From Archegozetes longisetosus (Eukaryota > Arthropoda > Arachnida > Sarcoptiformes > Trhypochthoniidae), in contig JAEMBT020000005.1 in assembly GCA_018873245.2 (NCBI GenBank), positions 7,116,001 through 7,180,000 on the forward strand: a stretch of 64,000 nucleotides of DNA, read 5' to 3'. The first letter of the stretch is position 1, and every line of letters begins with the position of its first letter. Shown one piece after another: positions 32,783-45,300 of this stretch. The position numbers and the translations under genes were made by a program. The notes beneath the pieces were generated by a model, which made no database searches, was not told the DNA's origin, and worked only from the letters and a program-made list of their open reading frames with translations.

Positions 32783-35206
32783 TCAGATCTGACAAGTGCT
32801 TTCAAAAATCCAAGTCGATTGACAGCATATTGAATTACATTTGCATTAACTATTATAAGACCGATCATTCATAATCCCTAAATTGAATATTATATTCGTC
32901 GTAAAAGTCGAAATTAAAGCTTAATGTTCGCCACATTCTTACTGTTAATGCACGGATGAGATTGAGAGCTGAAGTTTAATTCACATGAATAAGATGCTTT
33001 TTATAAATTTGAATGAAAATTAAGACATTTTGTGACAAAAACGCTTCAAGTTTCTTGTAAAATATGTAATTCGATGTTAACCATTTTGATGAGACATACA
33101 CTTTGCTGTAAAGATGTGTAAATTCTAAATTTGGCCATTTATTTAACACATACTCGTCCATGTCTTCTCAGTTTTATCCGTCAGTAAAATCGTGAGGGTT
33201 CTCTTCAATGACAAAAACATTATATTTTGGATAAGAATGAATAAAACTTTAGCGACGAAGTGAAACTATAAAGCAAATCAATCAAATGATATCTAAGTGA
33301 AAAAAGTTCTATATAGTAATGACACATTTCCGAATCCAATTTTAAATAAATAAGTATTGAACATTTTCATCAAAAATACCTCTCAACTCATTAAAATAAT
33401 TTCTAGATTATCTCTAGTTTTTCTCATATAGTACCGTAAATACGAGACAACTCACGACATGGTTGAAAGCACAGAAAAATCAGTGAAGGTATAATTGGTA
33501 ATATGATATCTTTATTTTATCTATTTGTGGCTTAGGTATATTTAGATCAACATAAATCAATGCAATAAAGGTACTGATAAAATGAGTTAGAGTAATGCAA
33601 CAAACGCATCGAATACTACCCAACTTGTGCAAGACCTTAAGGAAACTTTGACTTATCCAAACACCAATTAATGAGATTTACGGATTTCTATTCAATTTAC
33701 GAATGAATAACCTTTTTGTATTTAAGATCTTAAATCATGCTATTCTTGTCATACATGTCGCTATATTTTATTTCAAATATTTATAAATGATTCAGAAATG
33801 TTTTCAGATTTTTCAGAAAAATGATACTAAAACCGATTAATTATTCGAAGGGATATTCAAATGTACTTTTGGTGAACAACTTGCTTTCAAATGCAGTTAT
33901 ATTTTCAGCTCAGAGACAGAATCAGAAGATCATTAAACTTTTTGCATGAGTTTTGCCTAAAAAAGTTACATTTTTATAACGAGAATTGAGAAACTATGTT
34001 ATTCTGTGAACTATCTTTTTTGTATATTTATGTCTACAGAAGTAACAGTAACTTCTTCTTATCACGACTGAAAAACTTTTAGCCGGTAATAAATCATTCG
34101 AAGTTTAGGCTCTACTCTGGCATTTACTAAAGACTGTATCGGTGAAAGAAATAAGTCTTAAACCTTGTATAGCATGTGCTGCTGTACGGGTGGCAGTCTG
34201 AGGACTTTTCCTTTCCAATTAGTGAGGGATCATCTTTTGCTACATTTTTTTACGCGCCGCTGAGGAATGTTAATGAAGCAAATAGTCAACTAAGGAAAGA
34301 TACAGAGACATGAGATGAGTGAAAAAATTTATGCATCCGACTATGCACTTTATGTCAGGTTTGCTGTCATCTATAAGAACATATCTCACCTTTTTTTTCA
34401 TTTACTGAACCAACTTTTAAGTCTAGGGATTTTCGTTGCAAATAATTTAAGCTCTAGATAAACCACTCATTTCTATACACAAAATAATGTATTTCGTGAC
34501 AATTTCAGAAAATTCAGGGTTCAAAAAGTTCGTAAAATTGACTTTTTACTGTGACATGAGTTTTCAATCTGTTGAATATATTGTCACTCCATTTGCTTGC
34601 AATTTTTCTTATATTATGGCAATTTATTTGGAATTATCTCTTTCTAATTAAAGCAGACCATAAATTCTGAAACTTCAAGAGCTTCCTGTTTAAATGATTA
34701 ATACATATGACTATTTTCTAATGAATAATTTATATGAATGATGCTTAAGAAGTAGTTGTGTCAAAAATGAACCACTCGTCAAAGTAAAAGAATCTATTAG
34801 CAAAAATGCTTTTTATGGTTGTCCTTCATTTTCATGATCATTAACTTGAAGTTCATAAAACTACAGAAATTCTGGTTCTTCATTGATATTATCTCGTGAG
34901 CATTTGATGAGAAGATTACAAGTGAGCATAAACCTTATTATATTAGACTTGATTAGAAGCTATATACAAATTGCACATCTATTCAATGATCGCAGCGACA
35001 TATTAATCAATAATTAAATAATATTTATAATATTCAGTCAAATCCTCGAGAAGTGACAAGTTTTATGAGTTATTTTTCTTTCTAATGAGCGTAAGTACTA
35101 GATCTATGCATGACTAATTCGGAAGCCTATTGGGATTAGTGAATATTACTTGATCGTATATTGGAAATAGTTTGCGGTCAAACAAATGGGGTTTTAGTTG
35201 AACTCA

Positions 35207-35209
<3 letters not shown>
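32781..35209. other. Gene-poor AT-rich region, nothing recognised
   Basis: No coding signal. A slightly GC-richer patch at about 34160-34270 has no ORF or recognisable RNA. Confidence 0.45.

Positions 35210-35255
<46 letters not shown>
35210..35255. repeat. (GA)n microsatellite, 46 bp
   Basis: Uninterrupted GA run on the plus strand. Confidence 0.97.
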
Positions 35256-35259
<4 letters not shown>

Positions 35260-36415
35260 TGCTGTTCATTTCCTTCAGATATAAAGTCAAATTAATGTTG
35301 TGTTTCTTTGACTGGTCTTGACTTCATCCACATAATTAACTGCTTGCTGACAAATTTTGACATTATATGTCACTTTGATTAATGAAAATAAGAAGACATA
35401 GTGAGCCGTATTCTCTTGCGTTTACAAATAAGCATAATAGGGATGACTAGTTTTCTGCAACTGTTCCAAAACTAGTCTCGGTACAACTTTCTCTCATTAA
35501 TTCATGTTTTCATATTAGTTCAGGAAATGAACGAGATGATAGCTGACTTACACTTTCAAAGCTTTTTAGTTCGTCAAACCAATGGATAGGAAAATGCTTG
35601 TGTCAAGACTCATTTTTTTCGTTCAACATTCTCGAAAGATTATAATTTATTTCGCATCTTCGAGTGAGTGCCATAGAGTGCTATCTATATGTTATTTCAA
35701 TTACATATAGGACTGTATAGACCTCACCTGACGATATTTTTCTTTTTGAGACGAACATAAGCATCACTTTAAAGCCACTTCCTTGCAAGACATTCAAATT
35801 GATAAGAATTTGAATATTCATCTACATATTGGGTCAGTTTTTTGTTGAACTTTGCATCCATTCAAGAAATTTCGTACTTTTGAGTCCAAAGTAGTCTTAA
35901 AAGTCTAAGAGTTTAGAGGGACGCGAACTGTAAATAATGTGAATAATTGGATGGAAAATGCAAATAGATTAGTGTACTATTAATATGCATTAAATGTTAA
36001 TAGATTACAATCGATGGCTCACATGGGAGAGGAATGTGACAACTGTTCCAAACATAATTGACTAGAAAATGGTTCTAAACATTAAAAGAGCAAACATTTA
36101 CTCATTGCTTTTCAATCTATTTGCATCTGAAGCACCAAAAAATATTTCATTATCTATTGTTTGGTTTTAATTGTGAAATTCTTTCGATTAATTACTTCAG
36201 TTATCTTTATCTTCCTCATAATTAAAATTCTAATCAATAAAAAAATATCAAAGTTCGAGCTCTAAAGCTGTTAGTTATCGGAAGGACCTAAAATAATCTA
36301 TAGATAGAACATTTATTTTGTGTTAAAAAGAGTTTGACTGCTAAAGTTAGGTCTCGAACAGTCTAAATAATTTATTAGCTACTTAAGTAAAGTAAGATTT
36401 TTTTCCAAAATAAAA

Positions 36416-36487
36416 CTCCGATGCCGGGAATCGAACCCGGGCCTTCTGGGTGAAAGCCAGATATCCTAGCCACTAGACCACATCGGA
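36416..36487 (-). tRNA. tRNA-Glu (anticodon TTC)
   Basis: The minus strand folds as a full cloverleaf of 72 nt without an intron. The acceptor stem is TCCGATG/CATCGGA with discriminator G. The A box is TGGTCTAGTGG in the D arm. The anticodon arm is TCTGG-CTTTCAC-CCAGA with anticodon TTC. The T arm is GCCCGGGTTCGATTCCCGGC, with the B box GGTTCGATTCC. A TTTT Pol III terminator follows at once (minus strand, just below 36416). No CCA is encoded, as usual for a nuclear tRNA gene. It is the only certain gene between 28.6 and 64 kb. Confidence 0.97.
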
Positions 36488-39400
36488 TGTGATGTTAGTT
36501 ATCCCACCATCGTTGAAGCACAGCATGAAAAGTTATTTTTAATGACTTGTGCATCGCAAAATTATCTGTATCACTAGAAAACTTCTGAAAAGTTAGCGAA
36601 AGTCCTAAATATCAAGTGCTAGATTTGAATTTTATTGTTTAAAAGATCTAATTATTATCGCTTTTATTGTGATGAATGAGCACTTCTTCAAAGATCAGAT
36701 CCAACTTTTGCTCTCTCCATTCATTTTGTTTATTCAGCTATAGAAATGATACTTAATTTTAGGAATGAAATAATGATATAATCCATCAAAATAGAGAAAG
36801 AGAGAATGAAAGAGAAAATCAATATTCTTATTAAATGCGCGCTTGTATTATAAACTGTTCTAATATAGTTAGCATTGAAACAACAAATGAGAAAATGTTA
36901 GAATTATTTAGATTTTCCCACTGAAACACAAACATCTGTCTCATTGCAATTATTAAAACGCAATAATATAGTAGATTCTGATTACTTTTTGAACTAAAAT
37001 AACAAATTCTGTATCGAAAATTATTTATCTTTCAATTTATAATTGAGCACCAGGTCGTCATCAAATTTTAAGTAAACTTATTTTATTAACAGAAAATTTT
37101 AGAATTGTAATTTAGAGAAGATTATGATTATTATAAAATTTATTGATTAGCAACTCTTTGTTGCTCTTCCTCTTGGTTTAAAGATTGAATGAAAGCTTTC
37201 CGTTAGATTTTTACAAAGTCAAATTTCTATCTCACGACGTGAAATCTTTTCCTAAGAGAAAGGAATCAATAAGATATTGAATAGATGAACATGTTTTGAA
37301 TTTTATTAACGAAACGCTAAAGACAAAAATATTCACAAGAGCTATCATTTTTGATAAACTGAAGCGTTCTTAAAATAATTTAATGTATTTCATAAACTTG
37401 TGTATTCATAGCGTCAAAATTTTTCCACTAAAGTTATCAAAATTCAGATTTTAATTTTATTACTGACAGTTATACTCCAGGTCAAAGACGAACAAGCGGA
37501 TTAATTTGAATGTTTCGAAAGAGTCAAAATTTTTAATTCTAGTTCTTATTTTTGTTGAAACCGAACGATTGAATCATGAATAATGAGGCGTAAAAATAGG
37601 TACATATGTAAAGCAGAATATAAAACGTAAAAGTTTGAATGAGTTTGATTTCCCTATTTCTTCATTGAGTGCATACGACAAAAAACTTGAGTTCTAGCAA
37701 AGTAAAGTTATAATCGTATGCTTGATAGAGATAAACATATCACATGCAAGTGAAGTGAATATCTTAAGACGAAGCCATTCAAGTAAGTCCATCGTGGAGA
37801 AGGAAAGAGAGGAGAGTATTACCATAGATACGACCGCAAAGAGTGTCGCAAATCTGTCAGTTTCATCTGGACATTAATTACTCTGTGATCCCAAATGCGG
37901 ATCAGTTGAATTGCTGGTCCATGAAGAATATATTTGGCGCTTGGTTGGCTCGCCTTTTATGTAAGTCATAGGCTTAGCCTCGTCTCTGCATATGATGCAT
38001 ATGACAGCTATTTTTATTATAATATTCACTGCATATACAATTACATCGCAGAAAGAGTGGCAAATGAGGAATCAAAGCGTGTCACACATTCATCACTATT
38101 AGGCATGCATTTTGTTGTCCAAGTCATGTCTCACTAAAATATAAACCATTATAAGTTGTTCTTATTCTTTGTATTGACAAAAATAGGGAACTAATGAGAT
38201 AAAAACGACTTATTCTAATTGCACGCTTGCATAAACTCCGCTCTAATGAATGGCGCACAAATTACACAGAAAAGATTTGCGCCATAATATTGTTTAAGGA
38301 AAGTTCATTTTGTAGCTTAGTTTATTGTCAATAGCGATCTAATTCAATACCATTTTAATAATAATCTTTTTGAAGAATCCTTTCAAATGCGCTCTCATAT
38401 GAATCTGCTTAGGCTTAATGAAGGCTATTTTGTTGAAAACTGATTTTTATGAAATCAGTAATTCTAGTTTGATGCTTTATTTATTTGTTTCTCTTTAAAA
38501 CCCCATCTCTTATTTGAATGAAGAGTTTGGCTTTTGCTTGTTTCCCATTGTATATTTTCTTAAAGAATATTCTGTTTACTGAAAAAGTTACAAAAAATCA
38601 GTTCATTCAAACATTGGCTTATAATAGTTTTGAATGAATCTAGATGAATAATGTGATCAAGATTAAGAAAATGTTTACATTTGTTTCAAACGCAACTTTT
38701 ATTCATATCTGAACTTTCAAACTGAAACTTTAATCATCTTTAGTGAGCTTCAAAAGGAAACTTTTTATTGAATTACTGAACTTTCTATTGAGAAAATTCC
38801 TTATTAAGCGAAGGCATTATAAATTTGATTCTCTAGTTTCTATAGAAGTTCTCTTTCATATAAGGAGTATATTCATAACAGAACCAATTTATTCAGAACC
38901 CGGAAATTCAAAATACCTGACATTCATGTTCTTGACTTAAAATTGACAGAGTTTCAGATTGAATGAAATGCGCAGAATTTCATACAGAATTTTGACAATA
39001 ATGTCATTTCACAGCATTGTTGAATCAATTTAAAGATTTTGCCTGAACAAAACGGTCTTAACCCATTTTATAAAATAAAGTTTCTTAAGGCTTAGACTTT
39101 AAAAAGCATAAACTGCATGCTACTTTCAAAGACATCACTTTATTCTTCGATAGTATTTATGAAAAAGAATAAGTTTTTGACTGTTTGTCTTTTATCGCAA
39201 ACTGAAAGGAAGTTTGAAGTCACAACTCATCTATTATTTACAATGAGTTGAATACAACTTCTTTTTGAATGTCAACAGTTTATAAAGATAGAAATAATTG
39301 ATATCTTCAAATATTCACAGATTTACATGAATTTATATAAGTTTAACATAGCTTCGCTCTAAACCAGTAACTGAAAAGTTTATCCATTAATTGAATAACA

Positions 39401-41741
39401 TAGACGTCTGCGGCCATAAGTTTATAGAAGGTAATAGAAAAGTTTCTAATTAATTAATTAATTGTGCATTAAGCTTCTAACACTAAGCACTTGATCGACC
39501 CACTCAAATCTATATGGAATGAGAAACAAAGAATTCACTAAAGCAAAAAATAGTTAAGTCACTTAAATTGAGTGCTTTGAAAAATTCCATAACCCAAACA
39601 ATTATTTACTTTTTAGATCTCAAATAATCTCTTAAGCTTTAAATGGAAGAGTAGGGAATTAGGGAATAAATAAAAAATAAACACTCAAATGAACAAAAAA
39701 AGTGAACATTTCAAATGTTCAAAGTTCTTATTTTTTTTGTTGGATTCGAGCCAAGAAGAATTTCTAACAAACTGAAAGTTAATACAATTTTTCAGGGCAA
39801 ACGTTTTTTTGAAGTATTGTTAAAGTAGATTATTATCAGCCGTCTTGCTTGCATTTTATAAGCGCTCGCCGACAGAATCCCACATCCGGCGACTGCTATC
39901 TAACAGCTAATCTTTATTATGAGGTTAGAGGTTATACTTTCTTAGGTGACATTATGAGGATTTGAAAGACATATGAGAATGAACCCACAGATCAATATCT
40001 ATTTTCACTCGAAAAAATTAAAGAATTTTGCTGCACTTAATGATGGCATAACTTTGTGGAATAGAAACTATTTTGAGGGAACCAGTCAAAATTGATGCAT
40101 GTAGACAATTTTAACGGACTTTAGATTTTCAATTGAAAGCATTCCATCAAATATTTTGCAGAACCATATTAAATGATATCTTAGTCAATTTTATGTAGAT
40201 CATAAACAAATATATAACTATTTTCCGGATTTTTATGAGATTTTATTACAAAAATTTCCGCTTAAATGAGTATTTTAATTATCAAACGATAAGTCTTATG
40301 ACAAAATTGAAAGCATCTTCAAGACAGAGAATATAATATTCGATAAAAGATTATTCTTTTGTTAATTTCAGATAAAATAATATATAGAAAAAGTTTTATA
40401 TTATAAATTTTGTCAAGTCTGCAGAAATGAAGTAAAAAAGTTTTGTTTTGCTATATATTAAAGTTATTTATTGAAATGCATTAATATTATTGAGTGAGTA
40501 GAGAAAGGGATACATAGGATAAGAGGAAAGAATAGTGAAAAGAGAGAGTTTTTAGTTGTGTCCTTTTCTATGTAATTCTATAGGATATACTCCTTTGAGA
40601 TAAATAGAGCAAATCTTATTACTCATTTTTATTACTAACATGTTTTTCTTTCACTGAATAAAAACTACATTTAATACATCCGGTCTAACGAAATGCACTT
40701 TCTCCCAATATTTTGCACATGCATTTCCTATTTTTACTCTTTTACCAATTTTATTTCTCTTCCAAACTTCACTCATATATTTTTGTTCTCCGAGCAGAGC
40801 TTTTCATTGATACACACAAGCAATCAATCATAAGTTACTCTTTGGCTAAGTTGATGGCGACCAAACTGAAAAATCCTTTGCAACATCCGTCGTGTTTTGA
40901 GACTCTCTGATGCACTTTCGCTTTTCCGGCTCATCGCTTTAGCCAACAAGTAAATAAATAAATGCCAAAAACACTATTTTTTAAAAAGAAGAGTTTATCG
41001 CATATTTGATTTCATGCTTATATCCATTTATGTGCTATAACTCGAGTCATGGATAGACTTATGTTTTCAATCAGTTTATTAACTCATAAATTGAATAGAA
41101 TTTAGATAAGAATTTCTATTTACTCATTGGTATCGCATTTCATTGATTGGTTATGTTTATTTTATATATCAAATTTTGGTTCAGTTGCTTCTGTTGCAGT
41201 CGTTGGCTCATATATTCAAACAACATAAAAAATGAGTACTCAATCTTTGTTGACTTGTTCATACAAAATCAATATATTTCAAATTGAACAAATAAGAAAT
41301 GATGTTTTATGAAAAATTCAAAAAGTTCAGTTTAGAGATTTGACCGATTAGAAGTATTATTTAGTAACGCAATTGTGAACTTCATATTAATGGTTGAGGT
41401 CTATTTTGAATCACATTTAACGCATTACTGCAACCAAATAAGTGCTCTAATGTTCATCTTATTTCAATCCAATGAAATTGCACTAAATTGCCGGTAATTC
41501 AAGCACTTAAGACAAAGCAAGAATTCGATAACAAATATGTTTAAAGGCTTTTCTAATTTATTTTTCAACTGAACTAAGGAAACGAACAAAAATGCTATCT
41601 TATCCTAATTGCACTTTCACTTCAATCGTTTGCATTGCTTCAGCATAAAGGAATGAACAGTGAGGGCAAATAAATAACAAAATAACTTCAAATAATCAAA
41701 TTCTCATTTTGAAGGCAGAAGATTTCGAGAATGAATTAACA
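36488..41741. other. Gene-poor AT-rich region
   Basis: No supported gene. Two patches stand out. At about 37780-37970 a GC-richer patch ends in a strong GTAAGT donor. At 39449-39464 there is a run of overlapping TAATTA motifs. Confidence 0.4.
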
Positions 41742-41749
41742 ATGCATAA

Positions 41750-42106
41750 CAGTGATGTGCAACGCTCGAGTTTTAGGCGCGAGCTAAGAGACCGTAAAAC
41801 TCAACTCGATTAGTGTGTCATTTTGCAAGCAAATTCTCTGGTTTAGTGAACTCTAATTGGTCAGACATTAATTATTTGAATAAGGTAGAATCATATGTTA
41901 ATTTAAACCGAATCATCTATTCAATTTGATGAGTTAGGTAAAAAATCCTACGATCTTTCCAGTCTAATTTTACTCATAAAATAATCATGATCAAACCCTC
42001 GGTATCTGAGCGTGAGCTCGAGCACGAGTTGCCGAGTGTTAGCGCGAGTGTTGAGCGTCGAAATTTAGTCGAGTACGAACGTTAGATCCGAGTGTGTCCA
42101 TTACTG
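41750..42106. mobile_element. hAT-like MITE, 357 bp
   Basis: Left end CAGTGATGTGCAACGCTCGA and, read inward from the right, CAGTAATGGACACACTCGG. CAGTRATG is a typical hAT terminus. Flanking 8-mers ATGCATAA (41742-41749) and ATACATAG (42107-42114) agree at six of eight bases, consistent with an old target duplication. The interior has GAGC/CGAG-rich subterminal stretches and no reading frame. Confidence 0.7.
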
Positions 42107-42287
42107 ATACATAGTATCTGAAACCCTCTGTATAACACTTAACCGTTAGTTTTCTCCTCTTTTTCGGTAAAGTATTTGAAAGAGAATCAAGAATAGGATC
42201 AGTTTTCACCTTCAGCTTAAGAGACGAAATAAATTAGACGAAATTTTATCAGTTTACTTATGTTTCACTGTATCGATCTTAGGATAC

Positions 42288-42360
42288 AGTCAAGTCTCGG
42301 TTAAATGACAGTTTGTAATATTCGAGATAGAAAGACGTGAGAATTTTGACAGCTAAATTA
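42288..42360. mobile_element. Possible pogo/Tigger-like end fragment
   Basis: ACAGTCAAGTCTCGGTTAAA followed by TGACAGTTTG is of the CAGTCAAnnCTCGGTTAA type found at ends of pogo-like elements. No matching inverted end was located, so it may be a solo, decayed terminus. Confidence 0.4.
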
Positions 42361-45300
42361 AAAATTTTTAATTAGTGGAAGAGTTAGAGCTCATCCTATC
42401 ATATTATTGCTTAATTTGTTGTTTGAAAAATATGCAAATGAATATTTTATCATGAATTTTATGCGACAGAATTCTATGACAGTAAATAATTTATATTAAG
42501 AGTTAGTCCGTGTCTGTTAGCGCTGTTAAGAGACAATCAGAGTAAACGCCTCGAGAGAATATCAAAGATTAAGAATGAAAGGCAGTGTTTTCATGGCGAG
42601 TCCCCATGCAATCAAACGCAATCTCAAAGTATAACATAAAACCAAACAAACTGCTGGCATATTAATACCACTGTAGAGCCAATTGCTTCGAGCAATTTGT
42701 AATGACTTTTCCCTTTAAGCCTACATAAGTGTTCGCTTCTGATTAATTAAAAATAATAGCAGGATATGTGGGATATGACAATTTTATTCTAATTTTGGCT
42801 CCTTTTTAATTATTAATGTTGCGGTTTGTCTCCAGTATTAGATATTAAAAATAAGCTCTAGCTGTATTACAGAAATCTTGGTGGCAGAGAATATGTTTTG
42901 TAGCAGAAAATTCTTTGTCAGAATACTGTTTCTTAAGCGATCCGACTCTCGACTCAGACTTTCAACTTCTATTCGAAACAATTGTTTTTCCAAAAGATTA
43001 AGCTTGCTTTCAATTAATGAAAACTTGATTCGAAGCTCAAGTTCAAGGATTTTTTCTAATTTGATAAAGAGTTTGTCCGCTATCGATCGATGATTTCGAT
43101 GTTTGCAATCAATAACAGAGTCTTTCGAAACTGAAAGATCTATTCTTATAGAGTACTGTCCATTGCGTTCCGATTCCGATTAAAGTTTCCGATCACAGTT
43201 TCCGACAAAATTACATTTATTGTGTGGCTATCGACTATTATTGTAGGTAAAAATAAAAAATACCAGTCCTCGAAAAACAAAAACTAGCTTCCATTCAGTA
43301 ATCTTTATAATATTCTAAGTCTATTCATTATCAAATTCCAACTGAAAATCCTCAACTACTTTGTTTTATTTCAGATAAATTAACAAAAGTTTTAAACACA
43401 ATTTCAATGATTGATCGAATAAACTAAACATTTTTCTGCCACTTCTACGTCTGATCGAAATCACGACTGAATGAATCAGCGATGGAATTGAGTCTGATTT
43501 TTCATTGAAATAATTCAAATGAGGGTTTACGCGGTCATTATATCGGCGAGCTTTGGGATGTGGTGCATGTCTGATGTGAATTTATTCCGCTCTATTGTAG
43601 TGTCCGTTCATTGCAATCGATCAGAATTGCAATTAGTGTTAAGTGAAGGCACTTTCTATTGGATGCATCAAACGTGTCGTGTTTCACTCTTACACTGTTT
43701 TGAAACTCCATAAATAATTGTCAACCAGACTCTACCAGTTTTTAGAAAAAGTAAAGCATAACTAATGAGAACGCACTAATCATTCTGTTATTAATTTGAA
43801 ATCATTAATATTCAGTTGAAACTATGCCTAAACGTTGTAAAAACTAATATCAATTTATGCTGATATGCTTTTTCAACTATTTCCTAATACAAAGTCTAGC
43901 CCTTAATAATTACGCTTTAATTATACCGAAAACCTATTGGATTATGAAATATCTACCCATAATCTTGATTCATGAAATTTATTCAATTCATGAACAATGT
44001 TTAAGCTTTCATTATGCTATACTTAATAATAACTTTATTAAAAACAGTTAGCCTTTCATTTCTAGATATTATTTCTATGAATACAATAATGTCTGGATTA
44101 TTACTATTTTCACGTAAAACCTTTTTGATCAGTTTATTATTTGGTTTTGCGATGTCAGACTTTTCCTAAATATTAATGAAAATGCATATTTCTATTATAC
44201 GATTGTAAACCTACTAACTGCAGTGCACGCAATTCAACTACATTGTTGTTCAATTGCATGTATGTAAGTAAGTTTGATAAGACATCAATTTTCTTATTAT
44301 TTGGTTACACTTTTTGAGTGTTCAAAATAGATTGATTATAAACTAATAAGTCATATTCTAATTATATATAAATACAATGCAGTCATTGTTTTATTTAAAG
44401 AAACCATACTCTTAGATTCAAATTAATTTCTAAATAACGAAGTAACTTAGAAACTTTCAATAACATTTATTTTAGATGATTATAAACCTGAGATAAACTC
44501 GATATAAATAGTTGTTTCATTATTTGTATATTTACTTGAATCTAAAATATGTTTTTTAAATAAAACAATGACTACCTTATATTCATATATAATTGGTATA
44601 TCACGTATTAGTTTGTAATCAATTTTCGAGCATTCAAAAGTCATACGAAATCATAAGAAAATAAGTCTTCTCAAACTTATTATTAACTTCAATTACATGG
44701 ACTTCTGCTAGTCATTGTACTAATTGTTCTCAGTGGAAATAACTTTTTCAAATTTTGCTTACTATTCAACTTGTTCTAATGACTTAATTTTAAATTGAAT
44801 GCCATTTACTATTAAGATTACGTTTAGCTTATAAGTAGTAGTATCCTAATATAGTGTACTATTTTTGATTGTACTGAACCCGAGTGCAAGTGCTTATTCA
44901 CAACTCTTATACGATTGAGCTGACATTTATACATTTGTTGATTTGCATAAAACTTATTTTTCATTTCATATAAACGGTTTATTAAACCTGAGGCTTGACT
45001 TTTCGATTAAAAGTCAGAATAACTGAACACTTGAATCTTTAGTAAAATCCTTTTGAGATGCTAGTAAACAGATCTTTACGAATGCAAGTCAATGCGACTT
45101 CTGCATTGAAAGCAGCCAAAAGCAAATTTATTGCCTCAATTCATTATTAGCTCTTCTCACGTTATGTTTGCATATACACTGTTACTACATTTTGTTACCT
45201 ATCGAGAGATCTTTTTTCATAAGTAGCTATCCTAAACTATTTTCACTCGTATTGCAGTTATGCTTTGCATATTATGCCCCAGTTCATTGGCTCTTGTATA

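Noticed and set aside
34160-34280. GC-richer patch considered as a small RNA or SINE
   Set aside because: No A/B box pair, no convincing hairpin and no poly-A or repeat tail.
43519-43713. 64-codon frame in a GC-richer patch
   Set aside because: No domain, no splice-consistent neighbours, and no supporting promoter or tail signal.
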